Positions 8,097 to 19,500 of a stretch of DNA of 64,000 nt are shown in pieces (positions within the stretch are counted from its first letter, which is position 1; the number at the start of each line of letters is the position of its first letter). Made by a program: the position numbers and the translations under genes. Origin of the DNA: JAKFDI01 sp036676235 (lineage in GTDB: Bacteria; Pseudomonadota; Gammaproteobacteria; Burkholderiales; Burkholderiaceae_C); NCBI GenBank assembly GCA_036676235.1, contig JAKFDI010000064.1:117226-181225 (forward strand). The letters run 5' to 3'. The notes below the pieces were generated by a model. That model ran no database searches, had not been told where the DNA came from, and was given only the letters and a program-made list of their open reading frames with translations.

Positions 8097-8462
8097 ATGC
8101 ACCGCTCTGTCTTCGCCGCCGTCGTGCTGGCCGTGCCGGCCCTGCTGACGGCGTGCGCCGAACGACTCGACCCGACGCCCGAGCAGCCCGCCGAGCGCGG
8201 CCGGCAGTTGCTGGCGCAATACCACTGCGGCACTTGCCACACGATTCCCGGCGTGGACGGCGCTCGGGGCAAGCTCGCCGTCACGCTGGAGAGCATCGGC
8301 CGGCGCAGCTACCTCGCGGGCCATGTGCCCAACGGCAGCGAACAACTGGTGCAGTGGATCGTCGATCCGGCCTCGCTGGTGCCGGACACGACGATGCCGC
8401 GCATGGGTGTGTCGCCCGAGGATGCGCGCGACATCGCCGTCTACCTGCGGAGCCTGCGTTGA
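8097..8462 (+). CDS. Monohaem cytochrome c lipoprotein of the oxidase cluster
   Basis: 121 residues. The lipobox LLTAC at residues ~16-20 follows a hydrophobic signal, so the mature protein should be a membrane-tethered periplasmic cytochrome. One haem c motif, CGTCH, is followed by a methionine-containing segment (TTMPRMGVS) able to supply the axial ligand. ATG 8097 was preferred over the in-frame ATG 8064 because it puts a normal lipoprotein signal at the N-terminus. Its stop overlaps the TTG start of the subunit II gene, indicating translational coupling. Likely an electron donor to the oxidase. Confidence 0.85.
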   Translation: MHRSVFAAVVLAVPALLTACAERLDPTPEQPAERGRQLLAQYHCGTCHTIPGVDGARGKLAVTLESIGRRSYLAGHVPNGSEQLVQWIVDPASLVPDTTMPRMGVSPEDARDIAVYLRSLR

Positions 8463-9379
8463 CCGCCTCGGCGCTGCAGCGCATCACGCCGCAGGGCGCC
8501 GTGCTCACCGAGATGAGCTGGGTGCTGATCGCTGGCGCCACGCTCATCTTCGTCTTCGTGATGGTGCTGCTGGCGCGCGCGATGCGCGGGCGGCAGGCAC
8601 CGGCCAGCACGGCGCTGTGGGTCGTGGGCGGCGGCTTCCTGTTTCCGGTGGCGGTGCTGTCGGCACTGCTGGTCTACACCACCGTGCGCAGCGCGCAGCT
8701 CGCGGCCGACCGGCCCGCTGACGCACTGGTGATCGGCGTGGTCGGCAAGATGTGGTGGTGGGAGCTGCGCTACCGCGACCCGGCAAGCGGGCGCGATGTG
8801 CTCGTCGCCAACGAACTGCGCGTGCCGGTGGGGCGGCCGGTGACGCTGGGTCTTGCCACCAGCGACGTGATCCACAGCTTCTGGGTGCCGGCGCTCGGCG
8901 GCAAGGTCGACATGGTGCCGGGGCGCGTGCACCAGCTGCGCTTCACCGTGCGCGAGGCCGGCACCTTCCGCGGCCAGTGCGCCGAGTACTGCGGCGCGCA
9001 GCACGCCAAGATGGCGCTGCCGGTGGTGGCGATGCCGCCGGACGAGTTCGACGCATGGCTCGCGGCGCAGGCGCAGCCCGCCGCGGCCCCCGCCGATGCG
9101 CTGGCGATGCGCGGCCGCGAGGTGTTCATCGAACAGCGCTGCAGCGCCTGCCACACCGTACGCGGCGTGGCCGCGGAATCGGCGCTCGGCCCCGACCTCA
9201 CGCACCTAGCCAGCCGCCTCACGCTTGCGGCCGGCGAGTTGCCGATGGGCGACGACTCGCTGCAGCGCTGGATCGCCGATCCGCAGCGCGTGAAGCCCGG
9301 CGCACGCATGCCGGCCTATGACCGGCTCGACGACGAGACGATGCGCGCCTTGTCGGCCTATCTGCTTTCGTTGAAATGA
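8459..9379 (+). CDS. coxB: Cytochrome c oxidase subunit II with fused cytochrome c domain (caa3 type)
   Basis: 306 residues. Two N-terminal transmembrane helices (around WVLIAGATLIFVFVMVLL and FLFPVAVLSALLVY) precede the CuA cupredoxin domain. CuA ligands are visible: H in DVIHSFW and the C-X3-C-X3-H-X2-M set in QCAEYCGAQHAKM. A C-terminal cytochrome c domain carries CSACH with a later methionine (ARMPAYDR), as in caa3 oxidases. The start is TTG 8459, which overlaps the preceding stop as TTGA; the first in-frame ATG (8513) would cut into the first helix. No separate signal peptide is visible, which is slightly unusual. Its stop overlaps the next start (ATGA). Confidence 0.9.
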   Translation: MTASALQRITPQGAVLTEMSWVLIAGATLIFVFVMVLLARAMRGRQAPASTALWVVGGGFLFPVAVLSALLVYTTVRSAQLAADRPADALVIGVVGKMWWWELRYRDPASGRDVLVANELRVPVGRPVTLGLATSDVIHSFWVPALGGKVDMVPGRVHQLRFTVREAGTFRGQCAEYCGAQHAKMALPVVAMPPDEFDAWLAAQAQPAAAPADALAMRGREVFIEQRCSACHTVRGVAAESALGPDLTHLASRLTLAAGELPMGDDSLQRWIADPQRVKPGARMPAYDRLDDETMRALSAYLLSLK

Positions 9380-11880
9380 GCGCGGAACTACCTAACACCC
9401 TGCCCCGCCCGCCGGGCGAACTGCAACGGCTCGAAGGCGTGTGGGCGCTGCCGCGCGGCTGGCGCCTCTTCTCGTCGGTGAACAACACGACGATCGGGCT
9501 GTTCTACATCGGCGTCTCGCTGCTGTTCTTCGTGCTCGCCGGCGTGCTGGCGCTGGTGATGCGCGCGCAGCTCGCGGTGCCGGACAACGATCTCGTCAGC
9601 CCCGCGCTCTACAACCAGCTCTTCACCATGCACGGCACGGTGATGATGTTTCTCTTTGCCGTGCCCGTGGTCGAGGCCGTGGCGGTCTACCTGCTGCCGG
9701 GCATGCTGGGCGCGCGCGACCTGCCGTTCCCGCGGCTGTCGGCCTATGCCTTCTGGGCCTATGCCATCGGCGGGCTGGCCTTCTTCACGACGATCTTCTT
9801 CGGCCTCTCGCCGGCGGGCGGCTGGTTCATGTACCCGCCGCTCACCGGCGTGGAACAGGCACCGGGGCTGAACGCCGACTTCTGGCTGCTGGGCATCGGC
9901 TTCATCGAGATCTCGGCGATTGCCGGCGCCATCGAACTCATCATCGGCATCTTGATGACGCGCACGCCGGGCATGACGCTCGGCAGGATGCCGATCTACG
10001 CCTGGGCCATGCTGGTGGTCGGGCTGATGATCGTGTTCGCGTTTCCGGCGGTGATCGCCGGCACCGCCTTGCTGGAGCTCGAGCGCGCCTTCGACTGGCC
10101 CTTCTTCATTGCCGAGCGCGGCGGCGACCCGGTGCTGTGGCAGCACCTGTTCTGGTTTTTCGGCCACCCCGAGGTCTACATCATCTTTCTGCCCGCCGCG
10201 GGCCTGGTCTCGATGATGGTGCCGGTGCTCGCGCGCACGCCACTGGTGGGCCACCGCGCCATCGTCATCGCACTCGTCGGCGTGGGCTTCTTCAGCTTCG
10301 CGCTGTGGGCGCACCACATGTTCACCGCCGGACTCGGCGTGTTGCAGATGACGCTGGTGTCGGCGGCCAGCCTCGCGGTGGCCGTGCCCACCGGCATGCA
10401 GGTCTTCGCCTGGCTTGCCACCTTGTGGCGCGGACGGCCCGTCATCAACGGCGCCTCGCTGTTCCTGCTCGGCTTCTTCTTCATCTTCGTGCTGGGCGGA
10501 CTCACCGGCGTGATGGTGGCTGTGCTGCCCTTCGACACGCAGGTGCACGACACCTACTTCGTCGTCGCCCACTTCCACTACGTGCTGATCGGCGGCATGG
10601 TGTTTCCGCTGTTTGCCGCGCTCTACCACTGGACGCCGGTGATGAACGGCCATCAGCTGTCCGAGCGGCTTGCGCGCTGGGTGTTCGGGCTGATGTTCGG
10701 CGGCTTCAACCTCGCGTTCTTTCCGATGCACATCGCCGGGCTCATGGGCATGCCGCGGCGGGTGTACACCTATGCCGACGGGCTGGGCTGGAACCTGCTC
10801 AACCTGCTGTCCTCGATCGGCGCGGCGGTGCTGGCGCTGGGCGTGCTGCTGTTCTTCATCGATGCCATCCGCGTGTGGATCAAGCCCAAGCAGCGGCACA
10901 ACAACCCGTGGAACGCCTCGACCCTCGAATGGCTGCCCAACGAGCAGTACGGCAACCGCAGCATGCCGCAGATCGACTCGCGCGATCCGCTGTGGGCACG
11001 GCCCAGCTTGCGGCAGGAGGTAGAGGCCGGCGTGCACTGGCTGCCCGGCAACCCGACGGGCCGGCGCGAGGCGCTCATCACCAGCCCCCGCGCCGCGGCC
11101 CTGCGCCATCTGGTCGTGCTGCCGGGCGACGGCTGGTGGCCGCTGCTTGCGGCGGCAGGCACCGCCGGTTTCTTCCTGCTGCTCACCGTCAAGCTGATGT
11201 GGCTCGCCTGGGCCTGCGGCTTCATCGCGGTGGCGAGCGTGGTGCTCTGGATGTGGGATACCGACCCACGCCCGCCCATCCCGCGCGCGCAGGTCGGCGA
11301 GCGCGTGTGGCTGCCGGTGGGCGCGGCCGGCGCGCGCTCGCATTCGTGGTGGGGCACGGTGGTGCTGATCGTGGTCGACCTGAGCATCTGCGCCTCCTTC
11401 GTCTTCGCCCACATCCATGTGTCGATGCGCGCCGAGGTGTGCCCGCCGCCGGGCGCGAGCCTGCCGGCGTTCGGCAGCGTGGTGGCGGCGATGGCGCTGT
11501 GGCTGGCCGGTGCGGCGACGATGGGCTTCGCGATGGCACGCGGCCCCGGCCTCGGTCGATGGTGGCTCAGCGTGCTGGTGGGAACGGCCATCGCCTGCAC
11601 GGCGGGCGGCTTCGGGCTCACGCTCGACGCGCATGCCGGCCTGAGCCCGCAAGCGGATGCGTGGAGCGCCACGGTCGCCGCGCTGGTCGCCTACCAGGGA
11701 TTCCACGTCGCCGTGCTGGCGTTGATGGGCGCCTACCTGATCGCACGCATCCTGAGCGGCCGGCTCGCCGCCGATGCGCGCACCACGCTCGACAACACCG
11801 GCCTCATGTGGCTCGCCGCCACGCTGCAGGCGGTGGCGACGCTGGCGGTCGTGCAGTGGCTGCCGAGGCTGATGGCATGA
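9376..11880 (+). CDS. Cytochrome c oxidase fused subunit I/III
   Basis: 834 residues. Residues ~1-540 are the haem-copper oxidase subunit I with about 12 helices: MHGTVMM (haem a histidine), FGHPEVY (CuB histidine, cross-linked tyrosine and proton-channel glutamate, so A-family), WAHHMFTAG (CuB histidines) and VVAHFHYVLIGG (haem a3/a histidines). After a linker (~570-590) a further ~230 residues form seven helices resembling subunit III, although subunit III conservation is weak. Fused I-III polypeptides are known for caa3-type oxidases. It reduces O2 to water while pumping protons. Overlaps both neighbours by 4 nt. Confidence 0.92.
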   Translation: MSAELPNTLPRPPGELQRLEGVWALPRGWRLFSSVNNTTIGLFYIGVSLLFFVLAGVLALVMRAQLAVPDNDLVSPALYNQLFTMHGTVMMFLFAVPVVEAVAVYLLPGMLGARDLPFPRLSAYAFWAYAIGGLAFFTTIFFGLSPAGGWFMYPPLTGVEQAPGLNADFWLLGIGFIEISAIAGAIELIIGILMTRTPGMTLGRMPIYAWAMLVVGLMIVFAFPAVIAGTALLELERAFDWPFFIAERGGDPVLWQHLFWFFGHPEVYIIFLPAAGLVSMMVPVLARTPLVGHRAIVIALVGVGFFSFALWAHHMFTAGLGVLQMTLVSAASLAVAVPTGMQVFAWLATLWRGRPVINGASLFLLGFFFIFVLGGLTGVMVAVLPFDTQVHDTYFVVAHFHYVLIGGMVFPLFAALYHWTPVMNGHQLSERLARWVFGLMFGGFNLAFFPMHIAGLMGMPRRVYTYADGLGWNLLNLLSSIGAAVLALGVLLFFIDAIRVWIKPKQRHNNPWNASTLEWLPNEQYGNRSMPQIDSRDPLWARPSLRQEVEAGVHWLPGNPTGRREALITSPRAAALRHLVVLPGDGWWPLLAAAGTAGFFLLLTVKLMWLAWACGFIAVASVVLWMWDTDPRPPIPRAQVGERVWLPVGAAGARSHSWWGTVVLIVVDLSICASFVFAHIHVSMRAEVCPPPGASLPAFGSVVAAMALWLAGAATMGFAMARGPGLGRWWLSVLVGTAIACTAGGFGLTLDAHAGLSPQADAWSATVAALVAYQGFHVAVLALMGAYLIARILSGRLAADARTTLDNTGLMWLAATLQAVATLAVVQWLPRLMA

Positions 11881-12233
11881 ACGACCCCCCGCGCACCGAC
11901 GGCTTCGGCCCCGCCTCGCGCGAGGCGCTGGCCGCGCTGCTGCTGTGGGCGGCGCACTTCGGCGCGACCTATGTGTTCATCGCCGCGAGCTGCGTCTCGC
12001 CGCTGCGCGAGATGGCCTGGGCCGGCGTCCCGGTGATCCGCCTCGGGCTGCTCGCGATGACGCTGCCGCTCCTGGCCTGGCTTGCCTGGCGCACCCTCTC
12101 GGGCATGCGCCACGCGGGCGGTGGTGGATCGCTGCTGCGCATGGCGCGCATCGGCAGCAGCGTGCTGGCCGCCGTGGCGGTCGGATGGACCGTGCTGCCG
12201 ATGCTGGTGCTGCCGGTGTGCGGCGCGATGTAG
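11877..12233 (+). CDS. Small three-helix membrane protein of the oxidase operon
   Basis: 118 residues with three hydrophobic segments (ALAALLLWAAHFGATYVFIAA, LGLLAMTLPLLAWLAW, VLAAVAVGWTVLPMLVLP). Its start overlaps the subunit I/III stop as ATGA, so it is the last gene of the oxidase operon. I recognise no family. Its position suggests a small accessory or subunit IV-like part of the oxidase, but this is inference. Confidence 0.7.
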   Translation: MNDPPRTDGFGPASREALAALLLWAAHFGATYVFIAASCVSPLREMAWAGVPVIRLGLLAMTLPLLAWLAWRTLSGMRHAGGGGSLLRMARIGSSVLAAVAVGWTVLPMLVLPVCGAM

Positions 12234-13154
<921 letters not shown>

Positions 13155-13222
13155 GGAGCGGTCTTTCGGGCGCGTTGAGGGTGCCCGATCGTAGCGGGCG
13201 CACGCCGCCGCGCGGCCGGTGT

Positions 13223-14173
13223 TCAGGCTGCGGCGGGGGCGCTGCGGCGCGCTTCGCGACGCGCGATCCAGATCGTCGAGGCACAGATCACCGCCCCGCC
13301 GATCAGCGTCGAGCGGGCGGGCGTCTCGGAGAACACCACCCAGCCGGCAAACCCGGCCCAGACGAGATCCAGGAACTTCACCGACTGCGTGGCCGAGATG
13401 TCGGCCACGAGGTAGGAGCGGGTCAGGCAATAGTGGGCGCCGCTGCCCAGCAGCCCGCACACCGCGAAACCGAACCACTGGCCGGCCGTCGGCGTCTCCC
13501 ATTTCATCAGCCCGAGCGGCAGGCTCATCAGCGTGACGCTGATCGCCTGCCACATCACGATCACGCGCGCCGTCTCGTAGCGCGTGAGCGCCTTGGTCAT
13601 GAGGAACGACGCGGCGAATACCGGGGCCGAAGCCAGCATCACGAGGTGGTAGAAGCCGCCGCCGCCCGACATCTTGGGCGCCACCACGATCATCACGCCG
13701 GTCAGGCCGATGGCAGCCGCCAGCCAGCGCTCCCAGCGCATCGGCTCGCGAAAGAACAGCCACGCGCCCAGCATGATGAAGATCGGGCCGGTGAAGCCGA
13801 TGGCCGTCATGTCGGCCAGCGAGATACGCGGCAGCGCCACGAACCACAGCATCAGCCCGAGCGTGTGCAGCGCGCCGCGGGTGAACTGGCCGCGCATGTT
13901 CTTCGGCCGGAACGCCGCCAGCCCGGCGCGCGCGACGAGCGGCAGCAGCACCAGCATGCCGAAGAGATAGCGCAGGAACTGCGCCTGGAAGGGGTCCATC
14001 GTGAGCGCCAGCGCCCGCATCAGCGTGTTCAGCAGGCAGAACACGAGGCCGGCGGCGGCGCTCCAGAGCAGGCCGCGGGTGGTGGGGGCGAGTGCCGCGC
14101 TGCGCTGCTGCAACTCGTGGCGCAGACGGATCCACCAGGGCGCCGGTGCGGCGCAATCCATCTCAGCGTTCAC
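13223..14173 (-). CDS. EamA/DMT family transporter (RhaT-like)
   Basis: 316 residues with about ten hydrophobic helices arranged as two EamA repeats (residues ~35-165 and ~175-305), typical of drug/metabolite exporters. Motifs such as RALALTMDPFQAQFLRYLFG and the paired TAIGFTGPIF and SATQSVKFLDLVWAG match DMT-family inner membrane exporters. The substrate is unknown. It stands alone, between the DUF808 gene and the diguanylate cyclase gene. Confidence 0.88.
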   Translation of the reverse strand: MNAEMDCAAPAPWWIRLRHELQQRSAALAPTTRGLLWSAAAGLVFCLLNTLMRALALTMDPFQAQFLRYLFGMLVLLPLVARAGLAAFRPKNMRGQFTRGALHTLGLMLWFVALPRISLADMTAIGFTGPIFIMLGAWLFFREPMRWERWLAAAIGLTGVMIVVAPKMSGGGGFYHLVMLASAPVFAASFLMTKALTRYETARVIVMWQAISVTLMSLPLGLMKWETPTAGQWFGFAVCGLLGSGAHYCLTRSYLVADISATQSVKFLDLVWAGFAGWVVFSETPARSTLIGGAVICASTIWIARREARRSAPAAA

Positions 14174-14223
14174 GACAACAACTCATGGTGCGCCAGTCTA
14201 CGGGCGCCGGGTCGTGGCCGCTG

Positions 14224-15390
14224 TCACCTGCGCGGCCCGTGGGCTAGTGCTGCGGCCTCCAGCAGATGCGCGACGACGCGGTTGCGCCCGGCGGCCTTGG
14301 CGCGGTAGAGCGCCTGGTCGGCGTGGCGCAGCAACTGCGCGGGCGACTCGGCCCCGTCCGGCGCTGCGCACGCCACGCCGATCGACAGCGTGGCCGAGAC
14401 CTGCGCCCCGTCGAAGGCGACGCGCAGGCGGGAAAACGCTTCGCGCAAGGCTTCGGCCCGCACCACGGCGGCGGCCTGCGGGATGCCGGGCAGCAACAGC
14501 AGGAACTCCTCGCCGCCGTAGCGGCAGATCACGTCGGCCGCGCGCGCATGCTCGCGCAGCAGTTGCGCGAGCCGGTCCAGCACCGCGTCGCCTGCCTGGT
14601 GGCCGTGGGTGTCGTTGACCTGCTTGAAGTGGTCGATGTCGATCAGCAGCAGACCGAGCGGCAGGCGCTCGCGCCGGCAGTTCGCCAGTTCGCGCGCCAT
14701 CGCGGCGTCGAAGTAGCGGCGGTTGTAGACGCCGGTCAAGGGGTCGCGGTCGGCCTGCTCGCGCAGGCGCGATTCGAGCGTGCGGATGTCGTCGAGCTGC
14801 CGGCGCAGCCGCTGGTTCGCCGCCTGCAGCGCCTGCTCGCCTTGGCGCAGTTGTTCGCGTGTTCGGTGCAGGTCGATCGCCCGGGCATAGGCGCCTTCGG
14901 CCACGATCAGCAGATAGGCCGACAGGCACACGATGCACAGCGCAGTGGCCAGCCAACCGGTGTGCAGCGCCGGGTGCCAGCCGGCCGCCGCGATGCCCAG
15001 CGCCACGCCGGCGGCGATGACGCCAAGCGCCCGCGGCAGGCCACGGACGCCGTGGAACGACGTGTGGCTGATGGACACGCTCAGCAGCAGCAGTACCGTG
15101 ATCCACAGCGGAAAGCCGAGCGCCGCCACCCACATGCCGAAGAGCCCGCCGTCGAGCAGCACGGCACGCAGTTCGACACGCTTGGGGTCGGCCGAGCTGC
15201 GTGCATGCCAGTAGACGAGATGCGGGTAGACGAGAAATTGCAGCGCGAGCAGCGCCCAGGCGAGCAGGCCGGCACCTTGTTCGTGCAGATGCGCCCCGAT
15301 CGCCGGGAAGGCCAGCGCAAAGGAACCCGCCCGGTTCCGGTAGTTCATGCGAACGATCCAGTGATCGGGCCTGGCGGGGCGAGGGGTCAT
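14224..15390 (-). CDS. MASE2-type membrane diguanylate cyclase (GGDEF)
   Basis: 388 residues. The N-terminal ~170 residues hold several hydrophobic helices of MASE2 type. A short coiled segment (~170-215, ANQRLRRQLDDIRTLESRLREQAD) links to a GGDEF domain (~215-380). The active site reads GGEEF, so the enzyme should convert two GTP to cyclic-di-GMP. An RAAD motif five residues upstream is an intact inhibitory I-site (RxxD), predicting product feedback. ATG 15390 (MTPRPARPD) is chosen; a longer start at 15429 is possible. No effector or phosphodiesterase lies nearby. Confidence 0.88.
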   Translation of the reverse strand: MTPRPARPDHWIVRMNYRNRAGSFALAFPAIGAHLHEQGAGLLAWALLALQFLVYPHLVYWHARSSADPKRVELRAVLLDGGLFGMWVAALGFPLWITVLLLLSVSISHTSFHGVRGLPRALGVIAAGVALGIAAAGWHPALHTGWLATALCIVCLSAYLLIVAEGAYARAIDLHRTREQLRQGEQALQAANQRLRRQLDDIRTLESRLREQADRDPLTGVYNRRYFDAAMARELANCRRERLPLGLLLIDIDHFKQVNDTHGHQAGDAVLDRLAQLLREHARAADVICRYGGEEFLLLLPGIPQAAAVVRAEALREAFSRLRVAFDGAQVSATLSIGVACAAPDGAESPAQLLRHADQALYRAKAAGRNRVVAHLLEAAALAHGPRR

Positions 15391-15586
15391 CGAACTGCGG
15401 GGAGCGACCGCGGCGAGGCGCGGTCGCAAGTCGGAATGAGGAAATGCGCTTCGACTCTAAGCCCGGCAGCGCCGCCCCGCGGCACACGACGGGCCGCTCG
15501 GCGGCGCACCGTGCGATACGACCGCCAGCGCCGGCGGCGCGCACCTTCAGCGCCGCGCATTTCTGCGTGGACCGATGCCGCTGTCT

Positions 15587-15650
15587 CTTGAAAGCCGGCG
15601 GGCCGTCCCTATAATTCGGACTGCTAGCACTCGCCAAGACTGAGTGCTAA
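15587..15650 (+). promoter_or_regulatory. groESL heat-shock promoter and CIRCE operator
   Basis: CIRCE at 15624-15650: TAGCACTC-N9-GAGTGCTA, the HrcA repressor site. Just upstream, CTTGAAA (15587-15593) and CCCTATAAT (ending 15615) give a TTGAAA-N16-TATAAT spacing that also fits a sigma-32 promoter. HrcA repression plus sigma-32 activation is known for beta-proteobacterial groE. The rest of the 15391-15757 gap (cyclase leader, groES leader) shows no gene. Confidence 0.9.
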
Positions 15651-15757
15651 CGGCTCGATGAAGGGCAAGAAGCCCTTCTCCGATCGAAAGTGAACGAGCG
15701 CCTACATTGCCTCGTTCCTGCTTGAACCCCCCCGTTCCGATCCATCAAGGAGATGCT

Positions 15758-16051
15758 ATGAAACTTCGTCCGTTGCACGATCGCGTGATCGTCAAGCGCC
15801 TGGAAAACGAAACCAAGACCGCTTCCGGCATCGTGATCCCCGATAACGCCGCCGAAAAGCCCGACCAGGGCGAAGTGCTGGCCGTGGGTCCGGGCAAGCG
15901 CAACGAAAAGGGCGACTTCGTGGCCCTGAACGTCAAGGTCGGCGACCGCGTGCTGTTCGGCAAGTACAGCGGCCAGACCGTCAAGGTCGACGGCGACGAG
16001 CTGCTCGTCATGAAGGAAGAAGACCTGTTTGCCGTCGTCGAGAAGAAGTGA
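15758..16051 (+). CDS. groES: Co-chaperonin GroES
   Basis: 97 residues, the normal length. It forms the heptameric lid of the GroEL folding chamber in the cytoplasm. The start MKLRPLHDRVIVKRLENETKT and the later GKYSGQTVKVDGDELLVMKEEDL are textbook. The mobile loop (TASGIVIPDNA) is intact. A strong ribosome-binding site AAGGAGA (15747-15753) precedes ATG 15758. First gene of the CIRCE-controlled groESL operon, 56 nt before groEL. Confidence 0.97.
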   Translation: MKLRPLHDRVIVKRLENETKTASGIVIPDNAAEKPDQGEVLAVGPGKRNEKGDFVALNVKVGDRVLFGKYSGQTVKVDGDELLVMKEEDLFAVVEKK

Positions 16052-16107
16052 TTCTTCGACCGCACGCTTTTTCCTGAACCCCAACAACTGAATCCGGAGA
16101 GATACAC

Positions 16108-17763
<1,656 letters not shown>

Positions 17764-17795
17764 GTCCGGGCCGGGCTCGCGCCCAGCCAAACTCG

Positions 17796-17822
17796 AAAGG
17801 GCTGCTTCGGCAGCCCTTTTTC
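17796..17822 (+). terminator. Rho-independent terminator of groESL
   Basis: Stem AAAGGGCTGC (17796-17805), loop TTCG, stem GCAGCCCTTT, then a T run to 17821. A classic GNRA/UUCG-type stable tetraloop hairpin 33 nt after the groEL stop. Confidence 0.93.
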
Positions 17823-17896
17823 ATGGGCGCGGGGGTTCTCGCTCGGGTTTCGTTTCGACACGGTCGGCGGATCGCTGCTTGCTAGCGTGCTCCGCG

Positions 17897-19447
17897 ATGT
17901 CTTCCTGCAGTTCCGCGGCGCAGCCGACGCGCCCACCCGCTGGTCGGTGCGCCGCGCCATGGTGGCATCTCGCCCGCCTAGTCGTTGCCGGCAGCCTGCT
18001 GGCAAGCGCCGCCGGCCACGCCGCGCCGATGGACGCGCGACTGCTAGCCGCATCCGACAGTGCGCTGGCCGCCGACGTGGCCTGGCTCGTCGACCGGCGC
18101 GTGCTGTCGCTGCCGCTGGGCACCTGGCCCTTGCCGGTGGCGACGCTGCGCCGTGCGATCGATGCGCGCGCCGATGGCCCGTTGTCCGCTGCCGACGCGG
18201 CCGCCATGCAGCGTGTGCAGGCAGCACTCATGCGACTGAACGAGCCGGCCACCGCATCGCTGCGCATCAACACCGCGCGGCATCCCGCACTCGATGGCTC
18301 GGACACCGTGCGCGGCCGCTCGAACCTGCGCGTCACGCTGCAGCCGCCGCCCGAATTCGTGGCCCTGCGCCTGCGGTTGGGCGCCCTCGACCAGCCGATC
18401 GCCCGCCGGCGCAGCAGCATCGCACTGTCGGGGAGCTACCTCGCGGTGCCGGTGAACGGGGCGGTGGTGTCGCTCGGCCTGCTCGATCGCCATTGGGGCC
18501 CGGGCGTGATGACGAGCCCGCTGCTGTCGGATGCGGCGCCGCCCGCGCCGGCGCTGATCGTGCGCCGCATCCACGACCGCGCCTTCGATCTGCCGCTGCT
18601 GCGACACCTCGGCCCGTGGGGCTACGAACTGTCGATCGCGCAGTTGCAGGACTACCACCCGCGCGACGCCAATCTGCTCGGCATGCGCCTGCATCTGCGG
18701 CCGGCGCCGTGGATCGAGATCGGCGTGGCGCGGCACATCTTCTGGGGCGGTGTGGGCCGCCCGCGCACCGGCCGATCGCTGGCCGACGCACTGCTCGGGC
18801 GCAGCAACATCGACGGCCCCAAGGACACCGACCCGAGCAACGAACTCGCGGGCTTCGATGTGCGGCTGTCGCAGCGCATGGGCGACGCCGCCGCTGCCAG
18901 CGCCTACGCGCACCTGATCGGTGAAGACGAAGCCGGCAACCTGCCCTCGCACTGGATCGGCCTCGTCGGCCTGCAGTTCAAGCACGCCCGGGGCGAGCAG
19001 CGCCTGGAATGGACGCTGGAAGCCACCGACACCGAGACGGGCCGGCTCTTCGGCGCCGGCGACCAGCGCGGACCGGCCTATCGCCACGGCGTGTATCGCG
19101 ATGGCTACTACCACGGCGGCATGCCGCTTGGCGTTCACATCGGCGGCGGCGGGCGCAGCGCGAGCCTCGGCCTCGCGTGGGTGGCGCCGCCCGGCGGCAC
19201 GGTGGATCGCGTGGCGCTCGTCGCCACGGCCGCACGCGTGAGCGAAGGCGGGCCGGATGCGCTCAACCGCAGCTTCGGTGTTCCGGGCCGGCTGCGTGCC
19301 GCCTCGGTGCGGGCGGAAGGTGCGCTGGGCGCCGGCCGCTGGAGCCTGGGCCTGTCGCTGCAGCGCCACGACGCACAACCGCGCCGCGAGGCCGGAATCG
19401 TCGGCGCCATCGAATGGCCGTTGCGGGCGCTGGGCGCCACACCTTGA
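17897..19447 (+). CDS. Wzi-family outer-membrane capsule assembly-like protein
   Basis: 516 residues with an N-terminal signal peptide (LARLVVAGSLLASAAGHAAP, cleavage near residue 44). The body alternates short strands typical of a large outer-membrane beta-barrel. The segment RHWGPGVMTSPLLSDAAPPAPALIVRR matches the Wzi signature, in which an HWGPG motif precedes an N/D-A-P loop. Wzi anchors capsule polysaccharide at the surface in E. coli, but no capsule synthesis genes lie nearby, so the ligand is unknown. ATG 17897 is used, giving a long n-region; a later start is possible. Confidence 0.8.
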   Translation: MSSCSSAAQPTRPPAGRCAAPWWHLARLVVAGSLLASAAGHAAPMDARLLAASDSALAADVAWLVDRRVLSLPLGTWPLPVATLRRAIDARADGPLSAADAAAMQRVQAALMRLNEPATASLRINTARHPALDGSDTVRGRSNLRVTLQPPPEFVALRLRLGALDQPIARRRSSIALSGSYLAVPVNGAVVSLGLLDRHWGPGVMTSPLLSDAAPPAPALIVRRIHDRAFDLPLLRHLGPWGYELSIAQLQDYHPRDANLLGMRLHLRPAPWIEIGVARHIFWGGVGRPRTGRSLADALLGRSNIDGPKDTDPSNELAGFDVRLSQRMGDAAAASAYAHLIGEDEAGNLPSHWIGLVGLQFKHARGEQRLEWTLEATDTETGRLFGAGDQRGPAYRHGVYRDGYYHGGMPLGVHIGGGGRSASLGLAWVAPPGGTVDRVALVATAARVSEGGPDALNRSFGVPGRLRAASVRAEGALGAGRWSLGLSLQRHDAQPRREAGIVGAIEWPLRALGATP

Positions 19448-19500
19448 TACGCATCGTGTCAGGGTCATTGCCCACTCGGGGGCCACGCCCCTCGGCCAAG

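Noticed and set aside
9388..11706. A 772-residue reverse-strand open frame opposite the oxidase subunit I/III gene
   Set aside because: Composition is dominated by His, Arg, Gln and Gly, as in GC-rich shadow frames. It has no family match, and the forward frame has intact haem-copper motifs.
9441..12233. A 930-residue forward frame overlapping the oxidase genes
   Set aside because: Arg/Ala-rich shadow of the real frame; its last ~118 residues coincide with the genuine small membrane protein gene, which has its own start at 11877.
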